From the NCBI RefSeq assembly GCF_024323335.1, contig NC_066581.1, positions 428,934,136 through 428,998,135 on the forward strand: 64,000 nucleotides of DNA, given 5' to 3'. This DNA comes from Lathyrus oleraceus (Eukaryota; Streptophyta; Magnoliopsida; Fabales; Fabaceae). The position numbers and the translations under genes were made by a program. Below, piece after piece: positions 45,021-56,152 of the stretch. The notes under the pieces were generated by a model, which had not been told where the DNA came from, did no database searches, and worked only from the letters and a program-made list of their open reading frames with translations. Numbering within the stretch: the first letter of the stretch is position 1; every line of letters begins with the position of its first letter.

Positions 45021-48000
45021 TAGGTTGGTATTTGTGAAAAAATATTCGTGCAAACATGATTGGGGAGATGAGAAAAGAATATACAAATTATTTACAATTT
45101 TGTTGTTTGAATGGATAAACCCATTGCCTACGTACCATCGCAAAGGTAAGATCAAAACCTCGTAGTTCGGGGTAAAAATCTCAAAATAAGTTGGTGAATT
45201 GATTTGATCAAAAGCCTTAAGGTCTTTTGTTATCAAAGGGAGAAAACTCAACCTAAACCAACAATCCACCATGTGAGGAGAGCTTCAACATACTAGTGAG
45301 GGATCCACCATATAATAAGTACGGAAGACTTATAGTCCAATCACTAAGGATAAGGTGAGGTTTACATCAACCACTATGATAACTCAAACCTATGGCTAAT
45401 GTTTATGAAATTTTTTAACAAAGGTGGCCATTGGAACCACAAAAAATAGCTTGAAGTGAGTTGTATTTGTAAAAAATAAAGTCAAAGTTGACTTAAGGTT
45501 TATTCAAAATAAGTATTAATGAAAAGAGTTTGAAAAATCAAAGGCATATGGCCTAGGTTTCTAGTTTTGAAAACAATGTCAATGTTTGCACAAAATGAGT
45601 TTGGCTTGGGTTAGAGTGGAGAGAAGAAGAGAAGGGCTAGTTCTAAACATGCAAAGATAAGAGAAGAGAATAAAACCCTTGGAGTTCCTTTCTTCAAATC
45701 ATAAATATGATTCAAGATGCTCATTTCCTTTGGACTTGACAATTAACTCAAGCAATCAAACAAATATTCAATCAAGCTCCTAGGATCTCCATTTGGCTTG
45801 TCTCTCTTAACTTGGATGCTTATGACAATGGTCCTTCTAACTATCTCAAGTTTGGGATCCCTATCACACAAGAACAAATAATCAAAAAGTTCACAATGAA
45901 ATAAGAGGAATGGACAAAGAGAGAGTTTTTGGATTAGGGGTCCTTTCAAGTCAACTTCAAGATTTAAGCATTCTAAAGGCATGAGGCCTAGTTGCTCTTC
46001 AATCAATTTTAGCATTCTAAAGGTATGAGGCCTAGTTGCTCTTGAACTCCATTAAGCACAGGTGAGGTCCTAATTCTAAGTCCTTTCTCCTTTTTGCATT
46101 GAGTCACACAAACAATCACAAAAACAAGCACAAAGCAACAATATATTTACACAATAATGTGCTCAAGTGAGCAAAAGGCAAATGGCATAAACATAAACAT
46201 GATCTCAAGTGAGCAAAAGGAAAAGACAATATGAATAAATGAGCAAGAAATTAAATTGCAAGAAATAAATGCTTGAATTAAAAGTTAGTAATTAGTAATT
46301 AGTGTTAGTGTGCCATAAGGCAATTTAGCGCTATGTTAAGCAATCGTAAGTTGACTAATGTAGTAGTCACACCTATCTGAGGCCGGTCAATAAAACTATA
46401 GGCAAATAAACACAAGTTAGAGATCATGACTAGTAAGCCAAGCTCCTACAACTTGCCATGCCAAAAGAAAAGAAGAATGACCTTGTATGGATTTTAGGTT
46501 TTTTGCTTGACCAAGAAGCAACCTATCTTGGACATAAAGCAATTTACTTGATCTTTGATCAAGTTGAATTTGATTTGGATCAATGAAGGTTAAGCCTCTC
46601 ATATGTCAAGGCTAACCACAAATCATTAACTCATTGGTCATAAAGAAAAATAAGAAGAAAAGAGATGAAGATGAAATGTACAAAATAAAAATTCAAATGA
46701 TATAACCAAAACACAATGATCAAATGTGAATGGAATCAATATCAATCAATGGTAAACATAAGTGAAATGAAGATTAGAAGTCAAGAAAGGTCAAACATAT
46801 TTTTGGTATTTTATTTTGGAATTATAATAATACATAAAATAAAATGAACAAGGTATGGCCAAACTTCAAATTCAATTCAAATCAACTTGAATAAGTCCAA
46901 TTGAATCATCATAAGTCTAACATGGTCAAACTAGGTTTGACAAATTTTCTCAACATTTTTTGAAAACAAAAACTATTCTTAAACAATTAAAAATTAAGAA
47001 AAATAACACAAAATGAACTAAAATCTCAAACAAATCTCAAATCAATTAAGAAATTGATGAGAATATTTTTCATAGACTTATCATCATCCACATGTATTAA
47101 GAAAATATTTTTGGCATTTTTGAATATCAAAAAGTATTTTAAATGAATTAAAAACTATCAAAAATGAAATAGTTCACAAAAAATATTAAATGGAATCACA
47201 AAAATAATTAAAAATCAGATTATGAAACTAGATTTTAAAAGATTTTTTTTTGCAATTGGTCCCATATTTTTGTGATTCCAAATAAAAGAGTTATGAATTT
47301 TTGAAAATAAAAGGAATTAAAGAAAATAAAACAGAAATTAAGAAAATCTGGAAAATCCACAGCGCTTGGATCAACATTCATTAATTGACGTGGACAATCC
47401 AAAGGCCCTGAGGCGCACGCGTATGGTGATCATTAGTCAATAACATCACACCACGAATTAAACAAAGTCAAGTAAAAGCATGGCCAGGATTAGATCACGT
47501 AATCACCATCCAATGGCTCAGAGTGGTTCCACGTGGGGACGGTGGTGGAAACCACCATCTTCTCCAGTGAGCAAACGAATTCCGGCCACCAGTTGCAGGT
47601 TTTGCAACCTCAACCAAATTACACGTGCCTTATACCAAATTAAAGCTGGGGTGATGTACATCACCCCTGTAACCTTGGATTGTTCTCAAGATCTCTATGG
47701 AAGCAGAAATTTGAGATGGAAAATCCAGGTGTTCAATCTGAAATGCATCAATTCATGAAATTAAAGCCACCATAGGCTTGCCTCTCACACGAGGACTTCA
47801 GAGAACCAAACAAACACAAGCAAATCACATCATATAAGGAGATTCAGATCAAAACAGTTGAGATGTAAACCTTTGAAGTGCAACTTTGATGAGCACGATC
47901 CAACCAAACTCTTGCTTGCAGCTTGATCTTGAGGTATGGTATGAGTGCAAGGCTAAGGAATAAGTGTTGAAGATCAACTAATTTTGTTGAAATTCAAACT

Positions 48001-49600
48001 TGAAAAGAGAAATGAAAATTCAAAATTCCTTTGGTGTGAGGTTGGGAATGGATTTCAGCAGAGCTTTAGGCGCCTTCAGATACTTGGGAGACAAGGTGAA
48101 GAGAAACTCGTGTGCATGATCATTGGGTCCTCCATGCATGGGCCTGTACATGCGTATGTGAGGCCCAAAACCAATTGGAAATGCAAGCTGAAGTCACTTG
48201 GAGTTAAAAATGGACGTGCCTTCTGAGCTGCATTGGCTTGTGTATCAAGTTACAAAGTGAAATGCATAATTGATCATAAAAGTTCCTCTCTTCGAAAGTC
48301 CCATATGGAAAATCCAAACATAGGCATGTGAGTAATGGTTGGAAAGGTATTGACATAAGGAAGAAAATCTATGTTGGACAAAAATCCATTTGGAGTTTGG
48401 TTTTTAGTGAAAACTGGTCATGAAGCTTGATGCACAAAACATGCCTTTGAAAATTTTGCCAAAAGTGACCAACTTCAAGCCCTTCTGTTTCAATGATGAA
48501 AGCCTCAAATGGAAAAACCTCCAACATCAAAGTTGTAGGTATTTTCAATATGATCAACTTGAACTTAAATTTAGAATCATTTGGATTTTTTATGAGAAAT
48601 TTATGGGCACTTAAAGTTGGACTTCTTCAAGATTCAATGGCTTTGGTCCAAAGTGACCTATAATGTTTTGTATTGTCACATGTATTTATTTTAGGATTAT
48701 GAAATTTTGTCCAAAATAACATTTGAATTATACATATTAATCTTTCCAATTCAATTTGTCTCACCTCAAAATCATAAAAAATGAAGAAGTTAGGTCCTTG
48801 GGAAGTTGACCCAAAATTAGGGTTTCAGTCAAAATGACCTATAATCTATTGAAATGAATGATGATGACCTTACAAGTTTCAAATGGATTTTTCATGAACA
48901 TGAAAGTTGTTCATATGGTTCTTAAGAACATTGTTTCTCTTAAGGTCATCTTCATTTGACAAACAAATCAAAAGTTAGGTCTCAATGGATTTCAATTTAG
49001 TCAGATGACTTGACTGGTCAACTTCTCAAGTCCAAACTTCAAATCTTGATGAATGAATGATTTAGGATACTCACATAGGCTCATATATGCATAATATTAT
49101 GAATTAATGAACTTCCCTTGATTGAATTTGATCATAGGTTGAGGTTGCTTCATGAGCAAGGCACATTCAATGCATAGTTGAATTAGGGTTTCCTTGGGAA
49201 ACAATCCTCAAGACCTTTGGTTTATCTTGATCAAATTGGCAAATTTAGATACTTAGGAGACATATATGATGATTGAGAGCTTTGGTAACCATTGTCATGC
49301 TTGATTTCATCTTCATTTAGCCACTTCATTGAGCTTAGGAGTCTCCTAGGAGCAAGGGGCACATGATCACTTGAGCTTCAAAATAAAAGAGGTTAGTGAC
49401 ATATTTTTGTGCTTTTGGTTAGTAAGCAAGATAAGAAAAGAAATAATATACAATTCAAGCATGCTTGGTGGTCTCAAACCAACTCACACAAGTCCCAACC
49501 CAAGGGTTAAGGAGCCAAGATGCTATGATCCTTGAGGCAAATGCAATGAGCAATTATATGATGCCATGAGGGATCTTAGGGTCAAAATTAGGGTCTTAAA
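45021..49600 (-). mobile_element. OGRE-C 3' LTR, main part (right of element D)
   Basis: Collinear with the A LTRs from the TTTAAGACCC start at 49600 (A has TGTAAGACCC). The shared LTR block is near 45110-45180 and the AGGCATGAGGCCTAGTTGCTCTT words are near 45970 and 46020. The A-type TATA box is not recognisable here. No coding region is supported. Confidence 0.88.
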
Positions 49601-49671
49601 GATGCCCCTATTTAAGGTCATTCTAGCCGGAGATATGAAGGTTAAAATCTTCGTCTCGACGAGGTAGAATG
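49601..49671 (-). other. Polypurine tract and conserved stem-loop of OGRE-C
   Basis: Almost identical to OGRE-A: TAAATAGGGGCATC next to the LTR, and TAGAATG (49665-49671) opposite CATTCTA (49619-49625) on the plus strand, with the CGTCTCGACG palindrome between. Confidence 0.7.
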
Positions 49672-51124
49672 GGCTTAAATAATAACAAAGAGATGAATTT
49701 TGGTCCCTAAGAGACCTCATGATGCAGATGTATGCATGCAAAAGTTAATACTCTGTGGGGATATATGATCACAAAGAAACAAAAATCAGAGAAAGACTGA
49801 AAGTCTATAGGAGTGGCACACTCACTAGGGAGACAGAGACTCTGGGGAAAATAGGGTAAAATGCATGAGCAGGTCACAACTTAAAAACTTGCTGGGAGAC
49901 ACGAAGGGATTCCACGAAAATAAATCGATGGAAAGACTCGAGCTGACGCAAAGATGCATGTATTGGGGAATATGCCAATACATCGAAACTATCTACAAAG
50001 GATACTTCGGATAAAATTCCGGTCTCAGATGGGGAAATCCACTAAGGACTCAACTGAGAAAAAAAATCAACGAGATATTATCGGTTACTGGGTAATAAAC
50101 TAAAAAAGAGACATGTGAACAAACACTGGTATAAGGGTGAGAGAACAACACGCTCAGGGAGAAAGAATATCTAAGACCGGTATAAGGGTGAGAGATATCA
50201 ATCATCCGAAACATCTGAGGAAGACCTAAAAGGTATATCTCGACTCAGGAAAATCTGACTCCACAGGGGACAAAAAGTCATAATAGAGAGCAGAAGGAAG
50301 GAACACCAGGGATACAGGTTACTGGGCATGTAATAGGTGACCAACCATGCGTGAATTGGGAACATATCCAAGACACCCATCATCCGAAAAGGAGGGCTGA
50401 AAAAGCAAACTCGATTTACAGGATGGACATTCGATACCATAAGGAAATACGAATCTTACTCAACTAGGGAAGAAAAAGACTTCGACTGAAGAGTGCATGA
50501 GATATATTATCTATTACCGTCAGAACGTAGATAACATACTCGCATGGAAGATTATCCACAACTGGTTACTGGGTTAATAAAGGATGAATCGACCGAAGAG
50601 AAAGGACATCGGGATACCGGTTACTGGGTATAAAATGATGACCAATCAAGGGAGAAACAATCATTACCACACAAGGGTAAATGAAAAATGACTCTCTAGG
50701 GATAAATTGCTTGACAAAAGCAATCATCCAGGAGATATATCACCGATTACTGGGTGGTATACTCAAAAAATGAAGGAATATCAATACCGAATATTGGATA
50801 AAGATAAGCAACAAAGAGGGGATTACATCTACCGGTTACTTGGTAGAAAACCACAGAAATAGGACTTACAACTACCGGTTACTGGGTAGAAGGCCACAAC
50901 ATCCGCTGGGGAAAGGTGGACAATTACTGGTTAATGAGTAATTGAACAACCAAACCAAAGGGAACTGCAGGGAATTGACAAGAAAGGAGTCAATCTAGGA
51001 ACAAACTAGAGAGACACAATGAAATATGACTCAACCCAATGAGGATATAACTCAGGGGAGTAATTCCATCCCAATACATATTTAGGGAGGAAACTGAAAT
51101 AATAGTCATCCACGAGGGCATAAC
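49601..51124 (-). other. OGRE-C 3' UTR, part left of element E
   Basis: No gene is seen. Variants of ACCGGTTACTGGGTA (plus-strand reading) start at 50080, 50314, 50561, 50616, 50742, 50831, 50874 and 50936, matching the OGRE-A array. The tract is interrupted at 51125 by element E and resumes at 56153. Confidence 0.8.
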
Positions 51125-51125
51125 T

Positions 51126-52193
51126 TGATCCGCTGTCGCACACAGGTCAAAAACGAGTAATAAAATATAATAAACGGGAAGCGACACCTCGAGTATCGTA
51201 TCACAAGGATTCTTGTATTATTCTTAACCTAATGAAATCGATTTAAGGGGGGTTTATGTTTTAGTGGTCGATATAGAAAACAAAGCAAAAAAAATGATTA
51301 AAATAAGCGATTATAAAATAAGTCAATCTACTGTTTTTGGTTTCCGGCTAATCATTGGTTTTTACCTACCAATTCCCTAAGCGGCTTCGATCTCCATTCG
51401 ATTCAAATTCGATTGACAAGCGCAATAGATATATGACAGATTTATATTCCTATATTCCGAATTAAGCAAACGGATAAATACAATCGTGAATTAAGCAAAC
51501 ACGATTTACAAACGCAATTTAACGACAAAGCGACGAAAACGACGATTAATAGTTAGGAATGCAATCATACGAATTTAATCAAAACCATTCCTCAAAATAC
51601 AAATTAAGCAAATGAAATTTCATAAATAGAATTGAAAGAGAACGAAATTAAATTGATAGAATAAAAACCTCAAAACCTTGGAAATTCGGTTACAGTAGAT
51701 TGACTCTAGGAGATTAGTTCCTCTTCATGATCGCACAAAAGCAAAAATTTATCGTGAATAATGTGTCCTTGCTACCGTACCGCAACTTCCCTTTTAAACA
51801 GAATAAGGGTTTCACTAATAATTCAAACTGGGCCGGAAAACCTAAATTCGGCCCAACAAATGGCCCAAAAGAAAATATTTCCTAAAGTACGAAACCTCAA
51901 CGAATTATTTGCGATGTCTGCACTCTGAATCAGCTTTTGTCTTCAACATAAAAGTTGTAGCTATTTCTCTTAGCTTTCCAAATACTGGTAGCACGCCTCG
52001 ATCCGATACTCCTAGCTCCAGTTATTAATTTATTCGTGCAGATTGCTAATGCTGAAAATAAACTGCGATAAATAAATAAGTGTAAAAATAAGATAAATTA
52101 TAAAAACACATTAAAAGTGAAAAATAACCAAACTAAAACATGGAAATGCATAAGTATAAATATAGATGAATGTGCATCTAAATGCACTGATCA
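51126..52193 (-). mobile_element. 3' LTR of element E
   Basis: Minus strand TGATCAGTGCATTTAG to GCGACAGCGGATCA. It aligns end to end with 55084-56152. Confidence 0.93.
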
Positions 52194-52207
52194 AATTCCC
52201 CCACACT
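52194..52207 (-). other. Polypurine tract of element E next to the 3' LTR
   Basis: Minus strand GTGTGGGGGAATT directly before the LTR start TGATCAG. A second tract, AGTGTGGGGGAGGGA, is at 53111-53125 close after the ORF. Confidence 0.8.
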
Positions 52208-53203
52208 TGAACTTTTGCACTCCGAGCAAAATTTAAAATAAAACAAAGAAAACACAAACACATCATTAGTTACTCATCCTAGGCTACAAGTCTTCTTCGG
52301 TTATGTTTGCATCGATAGGTACTAATCTTGCACACTAAGGATATCATAGGAACACTAATCCACAATTGTGCAGTCATAAACCTCCTGAATACACAAATCA
52401 ACTCGAATCATGTTTTTATGTTAAAGCCTAACTTACTCATCCTTCATTTTGCTCTTTTTCATTCAGGCGCAATCACATTAAGCCCGTTATCTCCACACTT
52501 CATAGCAAGGCGACCGGTTAGTGACTCTGATCCTTTTCTGCACGGGACACTAGTACTTACATGGCATAACCCTTTGCTTACTCAGTTGTAGTTGCGGGGG
52601 ATCAGACCCTAATCTGCCCTACCAAGTCCAGCACCAGAAACCGCTGAACCAACTGACAACGAGTCTTATTTTCAAATTTTTTTGAAGGTTCTACATCCGT
52701 TGGGTTAAGTGACTGGGTGAGGGTCACCAAACTTAGAAGGTGCATTCCCTTTTTTTTTCTTTCTTTTTTTTCTTCGGAACACTCACTTATATTCATCGGC
52801 TTCCCTGCATAGAGTGTGTGTGAGATGGTGCTGAGTGCTGAAATAAACTACTCGAGAGCTGACAGAGAATGAGAATTTAAGGCTAAAACATAATAAGAAT
52901 TTGAATCAATTTCCATATGCAGGAGACTTACGGTGTTAATATGATACCGATCTTGTGAATTTTTCCCAAGTCTCCGCAAACTAATCTCAAATTAGTCAGT
53001 CTATAGCCTAAAACTTTCAAGAAGATGCATTTTTTTTAATTTAGCAACTAAAAACCAAAAACAAAGGAAAACTGAAAAACAAAATAAACAAAACAAAAGA
53101 AATAAATGGTTCCCTCCCCCACACTTAAAACATACATTATCCTCAATGAAATACCATAAATATAAAATAAGAGTGGGAGAAAGGAAAGAACACACCCGAG
53201 GAG
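52208..53203 (-). other. Non-coding stretch of element E between ORF and 3' LTR
   Basis: About 1 kb without a believable gene. It contains the second polypurine-type tract near its upstream end (53111-53125) and a C/T-rich run (52750-52775, plus strand). Confidence 0.7.
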
Positions 53204-54565
53204 TCAAGGCGGATAAGTGATTGCATAAGCAGCCTTTCCCAAAGAGAGTTCTTTTGCAGTCTCTTCTTCCAAAGTCGGGTTCTCATGTAGTAGCTTTGGG
53301 TAGTGTCCATTGACCTTGAAATTTTGACTAGTGTATTCGCCTTGTATTCCAGGATCAAAGAAGAATCTTTGATAAGTAAAAGTGTTGAATGAGCGCGTGA
53401 AAGTGATCTCCTTTTTCATAACATCAAGAATTAAAGGATTACGGGGTTGCCTCACTACTTTTGTTTCATCTTTAAGTGAGATCTTATACATACATATGGA
53501 TGGGCTAATATCACGAGTGTCAGCCAAGGTCCATCTAATTCCCTTCTTATGTTTCTGCTTAAGTTGAAGCTTTGATGAATAATATAAATCCTTAGGAAAT
53601 GGTTTAGGCTCTAAACAATGTGGTTGCTCAATGAATGGTATGTTTGGGGCAGCCGGAATGTCAAGAGCTTCAGCTACATAAACAACTTCATTTACACTGT
53701 CACCCAACAAGGCAACATCAATCTCAGCACAAACAGCACAAAGGTTAGTGTTAGTACAATCATCACATGAGGAAATATCATCAAAACCAGATAAAGTTGG
53801 AAAATCAGCTGAAAACAAATTAGAATAAACTTCATCAACAACTTCAGAAACCAACTCTATTTGAAAAACAGAATGCTCTTCCTCGTCAATCTTCTTATTT
53901 TTCAGTACTCCTTGTGAGAAAGGGATTGACGATACATACTTTTTTTCAACCTCAACAACAATAGAAGGTTCAGGTTTATTTTCATGTGTTACACTAACAA
54001 TGTTTTTATTTTTTTCTGGGGCTGTTTCTGTAACCTTTCCAGATCTCAATGAAATCGCACTCACATTAGCATTAGAATCCTTTGGATTGACAACTGTTTG
54101 GGCTGGAAGCTGGTTCAACCCTTGGGCTTGCGTGTTATTTATTTGAGTAGCAAGTTGTCCCATTTGCGTGTTCAAGGTCTGAATGCTAGAATCGGTCCTT
54201 TGTTGGAATTGGAGATTGTTGGCGGCCATTTGTTTGACAAGTTCCTCTAGTGAAAGTTCAGAAGGTGAAGAGGTGGTTACTTGTGGAGGGTTATATGGTG
54301 GTGATGATGGAATGGGTAGCATCAATTGTTTCACTAAAGAGGTAAGTTCATCAATTCTGGTTTCTAGAGCTTTGTGGGAAGAAGAAACCTGAATCTCATT
54401 CACACCTTTTGCTTGGACCACAAAATTATCCCTTGTTATGAACTGTTGGGAGTTAAGTGACATGTTCCCAATCAAGGAATTGGCAACAATAGGATATTCA
54501 ATACACAAAGCATTATAATCAACATCAGGGATAACAAGTTCTCTCAGAGTTCTTTGGTTAGCCAT
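53204..54565 (-). CDS. Mosaic Gag-Pol remnant ORF of element E (453 aa)
   Basis: It starts MANQRTLRELVIPDVDYNA, the N-terminus typical of Athila-type gag, but the gag core is missing. Residues 35-160 match the C-terminal part of such gags (IDELTSLVKQL, NTQMGQLATQINNTQ), followed by NVSAISLRSGKV. Residues 265-281 hold a CxxC-x7-CxxC cluster. Residues 340-390 (KKGIRWTLADTRDISPSIC, VVRQPRNPLILDVMKKEIT) are the very start of an RT. Residues about 406-453 (GEYTSQNFKVNGHYPKLL) resemble the end of an Athila integrase. Protease, RT core, RNase H and integrase core are absent, yet the frame stays open. No catalytic residue survives, so any function would be structural or RNA-binding; that is speculation. 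Confidence 0.82.
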   Translation of the reverse strand: MANQRTLRELVIPDVDYNALCIEYPIVANSLIGNMSLNSQQFITRDNFVVQAKGVNEIQVSSSHKALETRIDELTSLVKQLMLPIPSSPPYNPPQVTTSSPSELSLEELVKQMAANNLQFQQRTDSSIQTLNTQMGQLATQINNTQAQGLNQLPAQTVVNPKDSNANVSAISLRSGKVTETAPEKNKNIVSVTHENKPEPSIVVEVEKKYVSSIPFSQGVLKNKKIDEEEHSVFQIELVSEVVDEVYSNLFSADFPTLSGFDDISSCDDCTNTNLCAVCAEIDVALLGDSVNEVVYVAEALDIPAAPNIPFIEQPHCLEPKPFPKDLYYSSKLQLKQKHKKGIRWTLADTRDISPSICMYKISLKDETKVVRQPRNPLILDVMKKEITFTRSFNTFTYQRFFFDPGIQGEYTSQNFKVNGHYPKLLHENPTLEEETAKELSLGKAAYAITYPP

Positions 54566-55062
54566 GTTAAACTTAATAGAAAAGAAAAAAATCAACAAAT
54601 AATGAGAAAACACAACTAACTCAGCAATGCAACAACAAATAGAAAAATACCGACAATGTCCCTATTAAATAAAAACAATTGAAATATGAAAAAAAGCGAT
54701 TAAAATAAAATTAAAAAAATACAAAAATACGAAAATTAATCTAATAACGTCAATTAAGAATTTTGAGAATTTTTTCAGAATTTTCTGAAACTACCAAAAC
54801 AGAAAATAAATCATAAAAAATAGGAAAATAAGGAATTTCGATTTTTTAGGGTGTCGTCCAATATTTATTCTATAAATAGAGGCTTTTGATTACTGATTTT
54901 TTCCTAATGAATCGATAAAAAATCGGAATAATCTGAGACATTTTGTTTAAAAATAGATTTTTTTATCCTAAACCGCAAAAAGACCAAGACACAAAAAGTT
55001 TAGAGAAAAAAATGCTAAAACACAATACCTAAAATTATAATAATGGTTAAGATCTACAAGAG

Positions 55063-55080
55063 TCCCCGACAACGACGCCA
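55063..55080 (-). other. Primer-binding site of element E
   Basis: Minus strand TGGCGTCGTTGTCGGGGA, close to the tRNA-Asp complement used by Athila elements (usual form TGGCGCCGTTGCCGGGGA), three bases after the LTR. Confidence 0.83.
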
Positions 55081-55083
55081 ATT

Positions 55084-56152
55084 TGATCCGCTGTCGCACA
55101 CGGGTCAAAAACGAGTAATAAAATATAGTAAACGGGAAGCGACACCTCGAGTATCGTATCACAAGGATTCTTGTATTATTCTTAACCTAATGAAATCGAT
55201 TTAAGGGGGGTTTATGTTTTAGTGGTCGATTTAGAAAACAAAGCAAAAAAAATGATTAAAATAAGCGATTATAAAATAAGTCAATCTACTGTTTTCGGTT
55301 TCCGGCTAATCATTGGTTTTTACCTACCAATTCCCTAAGCGGCTTCGATCTCTATTCGATTCAAATTCGATTGACAAGCGCAATAGATATATGACAGATT
55401 TATATTCCTATATTCCGAATTAAGCAAACGGATAAATACAATCGTGAATTAAGCAAACACGATTTACAAACGCAATTTAACGACAAAGCGACGAAAACGA
55501 CGATTGATAGTTAGGAATGAAATCATACGAATTTAATCAAAACTGTTCTACAAAATACAAATTAAGCAAATGAAATTTCGTAGAATAGAATTGAAAGAGA
55601 ACGAAATTAAATTGATAGAATAAAAACCTCAAAACCTTGGAAATTCGATTACAGCAGATTGACTCTAGGAGATTAGTTCCTCTTCACGATCGCACAAAAG
55701 CAAAAAGTTATCGTGAATAATGTGTCCTTGCTACCGTACCGCGACTGCCCTTTTAAATAGAATAAGGGTTTCATTAATAATTCAAACTGGGGCGGAAAAC
55801 CTAAATTCGGCCCAACAAATGGCCCAAAAGAAAATATTTCCTAAAGTACGAAACTTCAACGAATTATTTGGAACGTCTGCACTCCGAATCAGCTTTTGTA
55901 TTCAACATAAAAGTTGTAGCTCTTTCCCTTAGCTTTCCAACGACTGGTAGCACGCCTCGATCCGATACTCCTAGCTCCAGTTATGAATTTATTTGTGCAG
56001 ACGGCTAATGCTGAAAATAAACTGCGAAAAATAAATAAGTGTAAAAATAAGATAAATTATAAAAACACATTAAAAGTGAAAAATAACCAAACTAAAACAT
56101 GGAAATGCATAAGTATAAATATAGATGAATGTGCATCTAAATGCACTGATCA
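55084..56152 (-). mobile_element. 5' LTR of element E
   Basis: Starts TGATCAGTGCAT on the minus strand at 56152 and ends GCGGATCA at 55084. A possible TATA region, CTATTTAAAAGG on the minus strand, lies near 55749-55760. Confidence 0.93.

Larger units (their letters stand above)
51125..56152 (-). mobile_element. Element E: short, non-autonomous Athila-derived LTR element
   Basis: About 5 kb with LTRs of about 1068 bp (51126-52193 and 55084-56152), a PBS matching tRNA-Asp, a single 453-codon mosaic ORF and two polypurine-type tracts. ATAAC at 51120-51124 and 56153-56157 is the target duplication, leaving one extra T at 51125. The LTRs differ at about 35 positions by eye, near 3%. No protease, RT core, RNase H or integrase core is present, so its movement would need proteins from a relative. 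Confidence 0.92.
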
